DNA from: Gerris lacustris
Lineage: Eukaryota > Arthropoda > Insecta > Hemiptera > Gerridae
Assembly (NCBI GenBank): GCA_951217055.1
Contig: OX578286.1
Location: 34,938,345 to 35,002,344, forward strand
Direction of reading: 5' to 3'
Length of the DNA: 64,000 nt
Notes under the pieces: model-generated
What the model was told of the DNA's origin: nothing
What the model saw: the letters and a program-made list of their open reading frames with translations, nothing else
Databases searched by the model: none
Shown: positions 20,865-33,444 of the stretch, piece by piece
Numbering within the stretch: position 1 is the first letter of the stretch
Layout of the letters: the number at the start of each line of letters is the position of its first letter
Made by a program: the position numbers and the translations under genes

Positions 20865-23800
20865 CTATCTGCGGTAAGTTCCTTTTATAATGGTTTCCCT
20901 AACAAATATTAGAAGGAATATAACGACCACGGCCGACACTAAACTTTCCAGCCACTTAATTATCTGGAAAAAGAAAAGGTCATTACATATTAAAAACATA
21001 AAAAAATCAATTAATAATACATTGTAAAAAAAGAAATAAATATAATTTCAAGGTTTGTAAACAATTGTATGTTCTTTAATTGTGAGTAGAATGTATTTTA
21101 AAGTAAACCTAATAATTTTATCTATTCACTAATGATGCATTGTAGCACTATTGTCAATCTGCAAAATGTCATTTTTCTTGATTTTTGTTTGTAACATGTA
21201 AAAAAAACACGCAGCAAATTAATAAAAATTTCAGCAAAATATCAAAGTGTCAGCCGAATAACAAAGGGGCAGCAAAATTTTAAGAAAATGTCACTATATC
21301 GCAGGTTATGAACTCTCCCCCATTGTTCATTTTTATATATTTAAGCGTAATATTCTACTTAATATTTATATATTTTTGAAAAATTATAATAATAAAAAAT
21401 CTTTAGTGTAATTTTTCAGCCGTTAGTAGATAAAATATTGTATGTAACTAAGCAGCAAAGGAAACATTCCTGACTCGTTTAAAGATTACCTGCCTCAGTT
21501 ACATCTTAGCAGGTAATTACCATTTTCCAACCTTGACTTCGCCTCGTCAGTCAAAGTCAAAATGTAATTTTCATGACTCTTACTTTATCAGTATTACTTA
21601 TCCGTAAAATACTAAATTTCCTGCTTCGGCTTCACCTTTACAGTAAATTTGTTTAGCCTATCCTCACCTTTGGCTCGGAACTAGATAAATTACATTTTGC
21701 TGCATAAGTAACATAAATTCCATTTTGTTTTGGTGAGTTCTCCCTTACAGAGACTTGAGCTTTGAAAAGTTTGTTTCTTTAACGATAACTGGTGTAAAAA
21801 TAAAACCGATTTGTCACATGTGTAGTTACATCTTATTATTTTGTAACATCTGTATAGTTTTTGGAAATTCCATAATTATTATTACTTTCAATATGGAGGA
21901 CGATTAAACATTTTTTTTTTCTTTTTCTGCACGACTGTGTAACTACTGTTACAAAAATGTCATATTTTAACTGCATTTAGAAAAACCAAAATATGGCCAA
22001 ATACATATACATATACACACACACACACAATATATATATATATATAGGTATATATATATATATTTATTTATTTATACAGAAAATTATACCTTTTGAATCC
22101 ATGGTAAGTAATCAAGGTAACTCCATATAATATCCTTGGCATGTGGGAAGTAACCACTAAAAACAATTGTAAAACGCATAAGACAAATAAATTAATAAAA
22201 TTGTATTTAATAATCTAAGTTAATAATAAGAAAATAAAAATGTATTGTATATTTAGAGAATACTAAAAGCTAATTTTTGGTTAGTTGTTTTTGTTGCGTG
22301 CTCATTCTTCAATATTTTAACTACGTTTTTATTAGCTTGCTTTCTTGTTTATTTGTTGTATTGTCCAGAACAAATCTTGCAATCGATTTTTAACTAACTT
22401 CCCGAGTAGCTAGACATTTGAAACTTTTAGAATAGCTCAGAACACGACGACAATGCATTATTTTAAATACTTTTAGCCACCTTTTAGCAGAATTTAATTC
22501 GTTTTTAGCAAATTTTGCTGTATGGAAAGTTAGTTCGGAAAAAATCTGCAAGTTATTTTATTTGTTTTGACATATCCCATATTTACGATCTTCATTTTGA
22601 CGGGTTTCAAATTTATGATATATATGACAGAAAATTTAAAAACGTAGTACATATATAAAAAGTTCTTTTTATCTTGTAATTATTAAGTAATGCATTTTGA
22701 TTTGACTGTTTGTCACGTCAAAAATGTGAAGTTGAATTGTTATTTCATTTGGCCGAGTAAAATTAAAGTTTTCTACGTCAAAGGAAATGGAAAGTAAAGA
22801 AAGGCCCACGACAGTTTTAAAATTTTATGGAACTTATTCCACTGCAAGATTTATATTAATAAAAGTTAGATGAATTAAAGTGAATTTAGTAGATTTATTT
22901 ACTAGGCTGTAGATTTGATGCATGGTAAAATTTAAATAAATTCTTATAACAGACTAAGGAACCAAATACAATGGAGATGTTATTGAGATGACCAAATACA
23001 ATGGGGATGTCATTGGGATGACCAAATACAATGGAGATGTCATTGAGATGACCAAATACAATGGAGATGTCATTGAGATCTCTGGGAATCTGTAGCTATC
23101 TGCGGGCTACTTTCGACATACCATTCAAATTTCATAAAAATTAGATGCGTACTTTTGAATATATAGGTGTAATAAATATATGTTTGTGCGCATATGGAGG
23201 AGAAACAAATGGGCGCGGAGAGTTGAAACTTATATAGGACTTACAATGGGCTAATTATGACCTGCCATCTAAATTTCATTAAAGTTTCTAGCTTTTAAGA
23301 TATTTTTGTACGCTAAATTTAAGCGGCAAACGCAGGACCAAAAATATTTCCTGATGCCTGATACCTAAAACGGAATTCAGTCTTGGAATTATTGAAATCT
23401 GAGACATAATACATTTTGGTTCTAGAGAACGATCACATAGCTTCCTTTATCTTCGGTAAGCTTGAAACCAACAGTTACCTGAATAAGACGATGAAACCAT
23501 AAGTTTCCATGCATAAGCCAATTAAGGGCCACGAGTCCAGCACAATAATAATTATGCCTCCTAGGAAAGCATATCTAGCTTTCTCTTTATGAGCCTGAAA
23601 GAAGAACTTGAAGGTACCTAGTAGTCCAATGAAAGCGATCAACACACTCAGCAATAATACCTGAAACAAGAATAATATACAAGCTGGTACTTCTTTAGAT
23701 AGTTACTCCCCTTATAAAGAAAACAGAGGGGAGTAACAATCTAAAGAAGGTGTACGGAATGTTCTTCTTTAAAATGTTACTCTACTTATCCAAATTCTAA

Positions 23801-26800
23801 AGCAGAAGTGGGATATTCCTTTGTCCCAAGGTATATTGGACAAAACATCCCTTTTTCTTAATAGTAATGTAGACTCAACTAAACAAAAGCAGTTTTGTTT
23901 CTAAAACTGGTTATAACTCAGGTGTTACTCAATATTTTTCGAGAAAACCAAACCTACAACATGCGCAACATGTTGGCGCACACCACTGTGTAAAAACTAA
24001 TCTATTTAATTTCGCCAATAAACCAAAATTCGGACCGGTGTGGTGGTAACAGACAGACAGGCAGAAAGGAAAATTGTTTAGGGCAGTTTTGGTTATCGTA
24101 ATGAATGAAATAGTGTCTAAAATTTATCAAATTGTGGTCAGTGGCCAATGTGCAGCCAAAATTTAATTTTTTATGTGTATACATTTATAAATATACAAAC
24201 ATAAAGAATGAATAGGATTTTTCACTTACATTTCCGATTAGTAGAAAACTCTTATCAAACAATTGAAGTATTCCTAAAATTAGGTGAAATAATCCCAGAC
24301 CAGCTAAACACACAACAATTATCTCTGAAACAATAAAACATTATTAATAAATCTCAATAATTACAAGATAAAAAGAACTTTCTAAATACTTCGTTTTTAA
24401 ATTTTCTGTTGATAATATAATTGTCATTGTTATAATATAATGTTAAGGCCGATTTACACGTATTAAGTTGTTAAGTGATTAACTAAATTTTAAGTGACTT
24501 AATGCATGTAAACAGTGAATTTAGTAATAAGTTGCAAGTTAAAATTTAGCGTGCAACTAAACAAGTAGAATAGAAAATTTTCTATTTTTCTGTTTAATAG
24601 GTGGGCGTGGCTATCACTGGACATGCGCAATTTAATTAAATGCACAAGTTGGCGGAACCTCGCTTATAGATTTGCAGATCTTTGTTTATATATTATTTAA
24701 AAAAGTTTTATTCGACAAAAATTATATATTATTTACAAATACATACTTTATTTCGTCCAAAATCTCATTTAAAATCATTTTTAAGACAGTATTTATGACT
24801 TGAACACGTTGTTCGGCGTCTATTATTAGTGAACTAAACAGCTTAACTAAATATTAAATGTGAATACGTGTAAACGCTCTCTAAAAAAAAGTCACTTAAA
24901 ATTTAGTTAATCACTTAACAACTTAATACGTGTAATCGGCCTTTAGTGAAAAAAAATACATGGTTCTGAATTTATTTACTTCACATAATAATGACAACCA
25001 TCTAGAGAGCTGATCTTAAACCTATAAAAGGACAAATCTTTGTACAACGGATCTCACCAACATCGAATCTAAACCGTGCCATTGATATGCCCCTGTGTAG
25101 GGACAGTAAGAGAAGAAAAAGAAAAATGTGTACAAGTAAAGAAGTACAGATGTAGAAAAATTAAACCTATACCTAGGACACAAGTGTAAACAAACCTGGG
25201 TGTCACACGTCAATTAATTTATTTTTATTATTACTGGTCTTATATTACTTTGCTTTGTAAGTTTCATTGCACATTTCGGTTTCCCCAATTTTGAACCACT
25301 TCCCGTGATTCAATCTTCCTCAAATTTTGCACATAGATACAACATAGGCGAACAATACAGAAACCAAAAATTAAAAAATTAAAAAAAAAATGGCGTCAAA
25401 TTTATTTGGGTTTCAAGTTTCATCGCACACCTATTACCCCAATTTTGAACCACTAACCGTCATTCATTCTTCCCCAAATTTTGCACATAGATACAACTAA
25501 GGTGAAGAATACAGAAACCAAAAAAAAGAAGAAAAAAAAAGAAAATGGCGTCAAATTTATTTGCTTTTTAAGTTTCATCGCACACCTATTACCCCAATTT
25601 TGAACCACTTACCGTCATTTAATCTTCCCTAAATTTTGCACATAGATACAACTAAGGTGAAGAATACAGAAACCAAAAAAAAAAAGAAAAGAAAATGGCG
25701 TCAAATTTATTTGCTTTTTAAGTTTCATCGCACAGCTATTACCCCAATTTTGAACCACTTACCGTCATTCAATCTTCCCCAAATTTTGTACATAGATACA
25801 ACAAAGGTGAAGAATACAGAAAAAATGAAAAAAAAAAAAAAAAAAAATTGAAAATAAGACCAGTTTTGAAAAATGGCATTTTTATATTAATTATTTCGTT
25901 TACTTTTCCTTTTTCGCTGTCATTCAATGTTTACCTCTTAATAAAAAATCACAAATTTGAAACCCGTCAAAATGAAGATTGTATATACTATGGGATATGT
26001 CAAAACAAATAAAATAACTTGCGGATTTATTCCGAACTAACTTTCCATACAGCAAAATTTGCTGAAAACTAATTAAATTCTGCTGAAAGATGGCTAAAAG
26101 TATTAAAATAATGCATTGTCATCGTGTTCTGAGCTATTCTAAAAGTTTCAAATGTTAAGCTACTCGGGAAGTTAGTTAAAAATTGATTGCAAGATTTGTA
26201 CTGGACAAACAAACAAACAAACAAGAAAGCAAGCTAATAAAAAAGTAGTAAAAAATGATTACTTCTCAGCCCCCTTAGTTTACAATGGTTTGTAAATGGT
26301 AGGTTGCAGTTAGGTTTCTTCATTATATTGAACAGAGATAATTATTTGCTTAACAAGAATTATTAATAAGTATACAGCTTATGTGAGTAAATCCTGTATC
26401 CGTTTGTGCTACTCCTTTAAATAAGACGAACGCTGTGGCACTAATGACTATACTATTATAATTAACCAAGAGGTAGCCCCGGACTCGGGAAAAACTTGTT
26501 AACTTTAGCTTCATTTAAGTATCGTCCAGACTGCCTACCAAACAGGGGAAACGAAACGAGCATTGGTCTCTGCGCATACCTAAACTTAAGTGCGCCTGCG
26601 CATCTCATACTGGGCATGCGCAGAGGCCAATTCTCGGCTGGCTTACTCTGCTTGGTACGGCAATCAGGACGGGGCTTTGAAATCGTAACTCCCGAGCATT
26701 GTGGAACTCGGTATAGTCTGGTGTTAATATTTTTACTTTTCCTTACTACCTATAGTAGGAAATGTACTGTTTTCACAATATTTTTTTCGAGATTTCAACG

Positions 26801-28003
26801 GAATTATGCGTTTTGGGTGTTTTTAAGACCTCCTGAGTGGTTTTCAGCATGACGTCTGTATGTATGTATGTATGTGTGTGTTATCATCGTAGTGCCCAAG
26901 GTATTTAACCTAGAGAGTTGAAACTTGGCAGAAAAATCAGTCCTTACCTGTAGTGGTGCCGGCCGGAAAATCTTTTTCCCCCTCGGGGAATTTTTCATTT
27001 CATGGCCCGGAATTTTTCCGCCATCATGAACCCAGTTTGTTGAGTCAGCAAAAATTTTAAAAAATCGTAATAAATCGACAATGGTCCTGATCGAGTTGAA
27101 ATTTGGCTCGAATGTACCTCTCTGTATGACAAACAAGCCCACCAAATTTCATTTTTTATGTTGGCCGCCATTTTGAAGTTATCAATTTTTGATTTTTTAA
27201 ACTTTGACGGTTAATTATACAGAAAGTATAAATAGGGTTTTGACGTATAGCATATCGTTAGAAACGGAAGAAAATAAGGAACAAATATAAAAAACCCCGA
27301 TGAAATTCCATTAATTAGTTTAAAAGTTATAAGCGAATATAATTATTTATTTGAGCGATAATTTTGATGACGCCGAAGTTTGTTTACAACTGTCAAAATA
27401 CCGCCAAACTTCAAATAATTAAATAATATATAGGTATTAAAAATAAGGTTTCTTTTGAAGAATGATAATAAATCAGTTTGTTTTGAACGGTCACCTATCC
27501 AAGTACTGACCACGTCCAATGCTGCTTCCTCCTGCTGCGAAGCAGCAGGAGAGGCCACGTCAGTGGCCTCTGAAGTGAGGAAAAGTTCCGAGGTACCCTG
27601 TACCCGATTTTTTATATTCTAAATGAGAGCTCTCCATGAAAATTATTCACAATAAAACAAAAACAAATTTCAAAGCCCTTTTTTGCAATAAAATTATTTG
27701 CCAAGAGGTTTGATTATTTCTTTCATGAAATCTATGCTTTAGAGCTTGTAATGGGTTCTTATCTAGGTTCTGTTCTGGAGTTTAGTAAAAAAATAGACAC
27801 AATCTAGCATCTAGCAATTCTATATCCTTCTGAAATCAATAGATCATTTGATTTCTATAATATCAACCTATTTCTAAATAAAGACTTTCCAATCGATGAA
27901 ATAAGAGATGCGATATAACTAGCAAAAAGAATAGCTAACCTGGTCTGCACAATATCAGGAACGAACATTTATCTGATTTACCTGAAAGCTGTCTACTACT
28001 CAT
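20865..28003 (-). CDS. GOT1-like vesicle transport membrane protein, five exons
   Basis: Assembled from the minus strand: exon 1 27982-28003, exon 2 24230-24324, exon 3 23479-23660, exon 4 22090-22156, exon 5 20865-20963 (stop TAG at 20865-20867). All junctions are GT-AG, phases agree, and the sum is 465 nt (154 residues). Exon 2 (LAGLGLFHLILGILQLFDKS, then FLLIGN) and exon 3 (GTFKFFFQAHKEKARYAFLG, WPLIGLCMETYGFIVLF) match the Got1/GOLT1 family of multi-pass Golgi/ER transport proteins. Hydrophobic segments: about 9-28, 34-56, 72-99. After GYFP the sequence departs from GOT1 as I know it and ends with an extra hydrophobic stretch (about 131-143). Exon 1 (MSSRQLS) is short and chosen by phase and donor site, so is the least certain. 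Introns are 1126, 1322, 569 and 3657 bp; the three upstream ones contain recognisable repeats. A diverged paralogue of GOT1 is likely. Confidence 0.7.
22017..22075. repeat. (CA)n/(TA)n microsatellite
   Basis: CACACA run passing into TATATA runs, in the last intron of the GOT1-like gene. Confidence 0.85.
22310..22690. mobile_element. ACTACG-family element, copy 1
   Basis: Begins TAACTACGTTTTTATTAGCT and ends AAAAACGTAGTACATATATA. Copies: 24362-26255 (long form, reverse), 30108-30692, 30958-31375 (reverse). Shared internal text includes TTCCCGAGTAGCTAGACATT. It lies in GOT1-like intron 3. Confidence 0.65.
22961..23080. repeat. four tandem 30-bp repeats
   Basis: Unit ACCAAATACAATGGAGATGT + CATTGAGATG, starting at 22961 and every 30 bp. 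Confidence 0.9.
23090..23470. mobile_element. repeat family A, copy 2 (partial)
   Basis: Same text as 15360-15750 (TGCGGGCTACTTTCGACATA and the closing ATCTTCGGTAAGCTTG hairpin). It runs to within about 10 bp of the exon 3 donor of the GOT1-like gene. Confidence 0.6.
23686..23880. mobile_element. hAT-like MITE, copy c (right-truncated)
   Basis: Starts GGTACTTCTTTAGATAGTTA and contains the paired internal hairpin. The right terminus is missing. It lies inside intron 2 of the GOT1-like gene. Confidence 0.7.
24446..24942. mobile_element. Harbinger-like MITE with TTA TSD
   Basis: 497 bp; inverted ends AGGCCGATTTACACGTATTA and its complement, extending about 55 bp with one or two indels. TTA at 24443-24445 and 24943-24945. 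The related copy near 30600-30640 is uninterrupted at this site and has a single TTA. Confidence 0.85.
25250..25850. repeat. four direct repeats of ~150 bp
   Basis: Each copy carries CCCCAATTTTGAACCACTTA, CATAGATACAACTAAGGTGA and an A-rich tract followed by ATGGCGTCAAATTTATTTG. Confidence 0.85.
26523..26671. repeat. imperfect foldback repeat
   Basis: CGTCCAGACTGCCTACC and CATTGGTCTCTGCGCAT on the left are matched inversely by ATGCGCAGAGGCCAATTC and GGTACGGCAATCAGGACG on the right. Confidence 0.55.
26740..27200. mobile_element. interspersed repeat family B
   Basis: Text around CGAGATTTCAACGGAATTAT, GACCTCCTGAGTGGTTTTCA and CGTCTGTATGTATG resembles 62340-62560. No ORF with protein character. 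Confidence 0.35.
27488..27560 (-). repeat. 5S rRNA-like fragment next to two hairpins
   Basis: The minus strand reads AAGCAGCATTGGACGTGGTC then AGTACTTGGATAGGTGACCG, aligning with the 3' half of animal 5S rRNA (AAGCAGCGTCGGGCGCGGTT, AGTACTTAGATGGGGGACCG in fly). The 5' half is replaced by two adjacent hairpins (CTCCTGCTGC GAA GCAGCAGGAG and AGGCCAC GTCA GTGGCCT, plus orientation). It could be a 5S-derived SINE or a pseudogene. Confidence 0.5.
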
Positions 28004-28192
28004 CTCTTAAATGTTTAATCAGATCCTTTATCAAGTAACAAGTTCCCACAAGTTCATTCTTTCATACTTTCATATTAGAAATGAGACCCGAAAATAATAG
28101 AAAAGTATCGTAGAAGGTTTCTATTAATAACAAGAAAACTTTGATTTAAAGTTGAGAAGTTCAAAAAATTCTTTAATCCAAAGGATTTTTTA

Positions 28193-28291
28193 GGCAATTC
28201 TTTAGATTGTTACTTCCTATATAAATAAAGAGGGGAGTAACAATCTAAAGAAGGTGTACAGAATGTTCTTCTTTAGACTGTTACACCCCTT
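28193..28291. mobile_element. hAT-like MITE, copy d (truncated)
   Basis: Starts GGCAATTCTTTAGATTGTTA and stops at ACACCCCTTA, where another repeat (28292 onward) begins. Confidence 0.65.
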
Positions 28292-28830
28292 AAATAAACA
28301 GGTCAAGTGTGTGCTAGTCAGCACACAGCGAGAGTCCGTAGGCAACCCTGTATAGTTTAAGTAGTACATTGATGGTGTTTTTTAAAATGCTAAAAAGCTT
28401 ACTTTGAACTATCCTATGGGTCTGATATTCTCAAAACACATAAACAAACTTCTGATAAAGTATTTTTTTGGCACTAAACCGGACTACAACCATATATAAA
28501 AACATCGAAAAGACCATTGTTATAAAAAAACGTATTTTGTCAATAAAAAATAAAATAATATTTTTTTCGAAATTTCCCAAAAGTGGTATTTTTACTTTTG
28601 GTCGAAGAATGTTCAGGAATTTTTTCAGATTTTTTGCACTGCACATAAGCGAGATTGAGGGGGGACACGTTTCACACCCACTTCAAACTTGCCTACGCTC
28701 GCCCTATCAAAGTTATAAAATAAGAATTATATATGTTTGTAATCAGCTCAACGTACCCTTTCATATGATACCCCTCACAGTGTCAAAAAAAAAGTAAAAA
28801 ATTTAACCCTTAAGTTTTTTCACCCTAGTT
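28292..28830. repeat. interspersed repeat family C, copy 1
   Basis: Nearly colinear with 50359-50900 (AAATAAACAGGTCAAGTGTG, TTTTGGTCGAAGAATGTTCA, ACGTACCCTTTCATAT). Not protein-coding by eye. Confidence 0.7.
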
Positions 28831-28861
28831 CTTTTTTTAAAGTAGGAAATCATTAGGAATT

Positions 28862-28992
28862 AAGGTAAAGAAGAGGAATTCTTCAGAACTATGAGACGCG
28901 CATGCGCAATGAATACAAGTACGTAAATAATCACTTTCTACCCATCTAAACAGAGATATAATGTTTATATTTCGTATCAATCGTAGATAATT
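28862..28992. mobile_element. right half of the recombinase-like repeat
   Basis: TAAAGAAGAGGAATTCTTCA to CAATCGTAGATA, matching the right end of the elements at 2312, 45261 and 52716. The left half is missing. Confidence 0.7.
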
Positions 28993-29254
28993 AAAATTAC
29001 CTTAGTTTTTTTGTTTTGTTTTTTAAAGTGACAAACCTTGTTCTTTCCTCTTGTCTTCTACTTATCAACTGATAAGATAAAGCAAACTATATCTCAAGGT
29101 AATTTGAAAACAAAATAAAAAAACAAAACAAAATCTAAATAATCTTCAATAATCTTAAATCTAATTATTAAAAATGGAATGATATCATAAAAAATACATC
29201 AAGAATACAAACTAACATTATCGATAGAAATACACGTTTATTTAAACAAAAAGC

Positions 29255-29487
29255 TGTACTTCTTTAGATTGTTACTCCCTTATATGTTTTTAGAACATAA
29301 ATAACTAACTAAATAACTATTAAGACAAAGTGATTTTTAGTCCAATTTACATTGGGACAAAGGAATATCACACTTCTGTTTTTATAAGGAGAGTAACAGT
29401 CTAAAGAAGAACATTACGTACAACATCTTTAGATTGTTACTCTCCTCTATTTTCTTTAAAAGGGGAGTAACAATCTAAAGAAGTGCC
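29255..29487. mobile_element. hAT-like MITE, copy e, with exact 8-bp TSD
   Basis: Flanked by CAAAAAGC at 29247-29254 and 29488-29495. Termini TGTACTTCTTTAGATTG and CAATCTAAAGAAGTGCC. It gives the best TSD of the family. Confidence 0.85.
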
Positions 29488-29495
29488 CAAAAAGC

Positions 29496-30100
29496 AACAA
29501 TATATATTGTACTAACTTAGCGTGTTGGTTATCTCGACCATATTTAATGTATGTCCTAGATAATAAAGTGATAATTCATGGATTTCTTCAAGTGTTCTAG
29601 GGAAAAATAATTGAATTTTACAAATATAAGCACCATTTAAAACTTAAGTCCGAAAGAGTATAATAAAATTAATGAAATAATATCCCACTAATAACTATAA
29701 ATACGCACTATAAAGAATGATAAAAAATCATTAATAATTATTTAAAATTTGTTCAATAATATTTTAATATTTGATAAAATAATCGACAGAACATAGAACA
29801 CCGTGACATGTCAATGAAAAACGAAGTTTAATGGAATATTGTACGTTTATTTAAGGGTTATGAGCCCAAGAGAGTTAGAGGTGGGGTTAAAATAATGTAT
29901 CCGTAATCAATTGCAACCACTTAATTCTTCTTCTTTTTTTATTTATCTTTATTGATAACACTACATTAATTTCTCATTTTTTAAGTGTTACTGATAATAA
30001 ATGTTTTGTTGACAATGATGTGTTACACGAGAAAGGTAATAGTCCATTGACTATTCCTTTCGGCTGGAATAAATCATTAAAGATTAATAATTGTTTTTTA
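29496..30100. other. gene-free AT-rich stretch
   Basis: No gene recognised. Confidence 0.4.
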
Positions 30101-30107
30101 TTTTTAC

Positions 30108-31375
30108 TACGTTTTCATTAGCTTGCATTCTTGTTTGTTTGTTTGTCCGGTACAAATCTGGCAATCGATTTCTAACTAACTTCCCGAATAGCTAGACATT
30201 TGAAACTTTTACCATAGCTCAGAACACGATGACAATGCATTATTTTAATACTTTTAGCCATCTTTCAGCAGAATTTAATTAGTTTTCAGCAAATTTTGCT
30301 GTGCGGAAAGTTAGTTCGGAAAAAATCCGCAAGTTATTTTATTTGTTTTGCCATATCCAATATTTACGCAATCTTCATTTTGACGGGTCTCAAATTTGTG
30401 ATAGATAAACATTGAATGACAGCAAAACAGGAAATATCGATTATATTATTTATCGATTATATTATTTCAAATATATCGATGACACGCTTTAGATTTGGTG
30501 TTGGGGAGATCCGTTGTACAAAGATTTATCCTTTTATAGGTTTAATGAGCTCTCTGGATGGTTGTCATTTATGTGAAGTAAATAAATTTGGAACTATTTT
30601 TTTTTCACTAACATTATATATTATATAACAATAACAATTATATTATCAACACTACATACGATTCAACAGAAAATTTAAAAACGTAGTATATAAAAAGTTC
30701 TTTTTATCTTGAAATTATTATAAATGTACTAACTTTCACACCTAGCTTTTTGAAATGCCTAAATAGTTTTGTTACCACAGCCTTCTAGGAATAGAATCAG
30801 GACTATATTATACATCCTTCATTCCGTTACTAAGAATATAATAATCTCCAAATCGTAGTTTGGAGTCTATTTATATGTATAAAAAAATAGTCAATCTAAA
30901 CTAAGTAATGTAATAATAAATAACAAGGCTAAAAAAAAAGATAAACTAAATGAGAATAATTTCAAGATAAAAAGAACTTTTTATATACTACGTTTTTAAA
31001 TTTTCGTTTAAAATAATATAATCGATAAATAATATAATCGATATTTCCTGTTTTGCTGTCATTCAATGTTTATCTATCACAAATTTGAAACCCGTCAAAA
31101 TGAAGATTGCGTAAATATTGGACATGATAAAACAAATAAAATAACTTGCGGATTTTTTACGAACTAACTTTCCGTTCAGCAAAATTTGCTAAAAACCAAT
31201 TAAATTCTGCTGAAAGATGGCTAAAAGTATTAAAATAATGCATTGTCATCATGTTCTGAGCTATGGTAAAAGTTTCAAATGTCTTGCTATTCGGGAAGTT
31301 AGTTAGAAATCGATTGCCAGATTTGTAACGGACAAACAAACAAACAAGAAAGCCAGCTAATAAAAACGTAGTAAA
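30108..31375. mobile_element. two ACTACG-family elements in inverted orientation
   Basis: 30108-30692 and 30958-31375 are facing copies with arms of about 390 bp of high similarity (CTTCCCGAATAGCTAGACAT and its inverse). The first also contains the segment (30490-30660) that carries the Harbinger insertion in the copy at 24362. Confidence 0.7.
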
Positions 31376-32590
31376 ATAAATACAGTCAAAAACATTCGGA
31401 CTTGGATGTCATAGAACAATTATCAACCATTGGTGCATTCATTTAATTACCAGTTTCTTTTCTCAATACGGCAGTTGCACCAGGTAATATTTAATAATCA
31501 AGTTCTAGAGTTCTAGGAATAATTGATCAAATAATAAATACTCGATTTAAAGAGCATTAGTGTGAGGTTTAAGCACCCCAGTCAGAAATTAAATCGGTCA
31601 ACAATTGCGAACGCCATAAGAACTCAAAGTCAAAAATTAAAAAAAAAAAAACAATATCAAATTTAGCTTTATTTAAGGTAGAACTGATGAAGGTACGAAA
31701 AAAAGTCAAAGGACCAAAGTTGTAGATCTTTTAAAATCAGTTACCGCTGGTGCAATCTGCTTTTCAATACGATTTACCTTTTAGTCGAAATAAGCCTCCA
31801 AAAAAACTAAAGTTTCGTCCACCATCTTTAATTTTTTAAGGGAGGGTAAGAATAATTTTTTTTAACTTTTCGGATTTTTCCTGTCGGTTTGGGCCAATTT
31901 CCGACCAAATGCAAAAAACCGTGAGTCTCTAGGTGGTCTAGAAGTACCAACATTTTTTGATTTGCGAGTCAGTGTGTTTTGTCACAATATATACTTTGTC
32001 AACCTAATATTTCAAGTTATTTTTTAAATTAAATTGTTAATAACTTTGGTTCTACACAATATTTTTCGATGAAACCAAGTCCAACCAATTTATGATAATT
32101 TCGTGAAACAAACGCCTTCAGTTTGTTTCTAATAAGTTTTAGTGCGTTGACAGTGCGGGAAAGTAAAAAAAAAAATTAACAAAAAATTATTTTAACATTT
32201 ATAAATGCAACGAAATATTCAATTCATACATATAAAATAATAAGTGTACAATATATAAATAAAAAAAACAAAAACATTTATAAATGCGACGTAATATTAA
32301 ATTATACATATAAAACAATCTGTATAAATATAATATAAATGATAACATATTACATAATAAATATATAATAAACGTATTTTTTAATTTAAAATATTTACTA
32401 ATAATTACACATAACAAAAACATGTTACCATAACGTTTTACCAACGACCTTGTTAATTAATACAAAAATTAAAGATAATGATGATAGATTTTTTTTTTAA
32501 ATATTTATATTAAATAATAATTATAGTTGAATAATAGTGTTATTGTTGATACGTTTTAACAAAAAAAAAGAAAATGTGTGAGGCTTTCAC
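31376..32590. other. gene-free AT-rich stretch
   Basis: No protein-like frame or sharp repeat boundary. 32200-32450 is extremely AT-rich. Confidence 0.4.
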
Positions 32591-32596
32591 ACATTA

Positions 32597-32905
32597 GAAG
32601 TGAAACTTAAGTTCTAGAATGCATTGTTCTCTTTCATTTTTTGACGAATTTATTATTTCAGGATTAAGAAATGTAATGGGAAATTTAATTGAAATATATA
32701 TATATATATATATATAAATTGCAAGGCAACCACATTTATTCCAATATAAATAAATGTTTCTTTTGATTTGCTGGTCTTTAAATAGATATAATACAATTAA
32801 TCTGTCAAAATGTTATACTTGGACGAGTCTCGAATCGCAAACTTCGTTACACGATTTCACTATATGAAAAAATTCACTCTACCACCGCCAAAGAAGTTTC
32901 ACTTC
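32597..32905 (-). mobile_element. short element with 12-bp inverted ends and a tRNA-like segment
   Basis: Ends GAAGTGAAACTT and AAGTTTCACTTC. On the minus strand, 32892-32820 reads TTTGGCGGTGGTAGAGTGAA, close to a pol III box A, and later GCGATTCGAGACTC, close to box B. A TA microsatellite lies at about 32694-32716. Possibly a tRNA-derived SINE remnant. Confidence 0.4.
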
Positions 32906-32909
32906 AAAA

Positions 32910-33440
32910 AATAAATAAATAATAATAATACACCATACAAATCCATCAATTACTTATTATAATAATTTTATTAACTATTAAAATAAATATAAAGAATACT
33001 AATGTATCTATGATTTGATATTATGAATGACTATGTAACGGGGATTTGGTGATTATAAATGGTTCGATATTATATATATATTGGTTGGTTATAAGTTTCT
33101 GTTATTGTTATATGAAGTGTAAATCTCCAGTGCTCCATAGATTAATGGTGGGGGAAAGCACGACACGGCAGAAATTCCAGTCTTTCTTAGCGTAAGGTCA
33201 ACACTGCTTTCCTAGAATATTCTAGATTTGGCTTCCTGTCAAAGACTCCTTTGGAGAGTGAGCACCTCTGAACAGGTAGGTCCCAAAAGAAGGAAGTAAT
33301 TAAGGCTGTGCAGTGTTTGATGTGAGTGGTAGTGATTTTAAGCTAGAAGTATACTCTTGATATAGTGTGTCGCGGAAAGAAAATGACCTTATATGCTTAT
33401 GAAGTTGATGTGTTCCTGGGATATTGGGTTATGGTAGCAT
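32910..33440. other. gene-free stretch
   Basis: No gene recognised; no coding frame of note. Confidence 0.35.
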
Positions 33441-33444
33441 GATT

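Larger units (their letters stand above)
24362..26255 (-). mobile_element. ACTACG-family element, long copy
   Basis: Ends match the inverted repeats of the family (AGATAAAAAGAACTTTCTAA at the left, GCAAGCTAATAAAAAAGTAG at the right). It contains a Harbinger-like MITE (24446-24942) and four ~150-bp direct repeats (25250-25850). It fills most of intron 1 of the GOT1-like gene. Confidence 0.6.
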
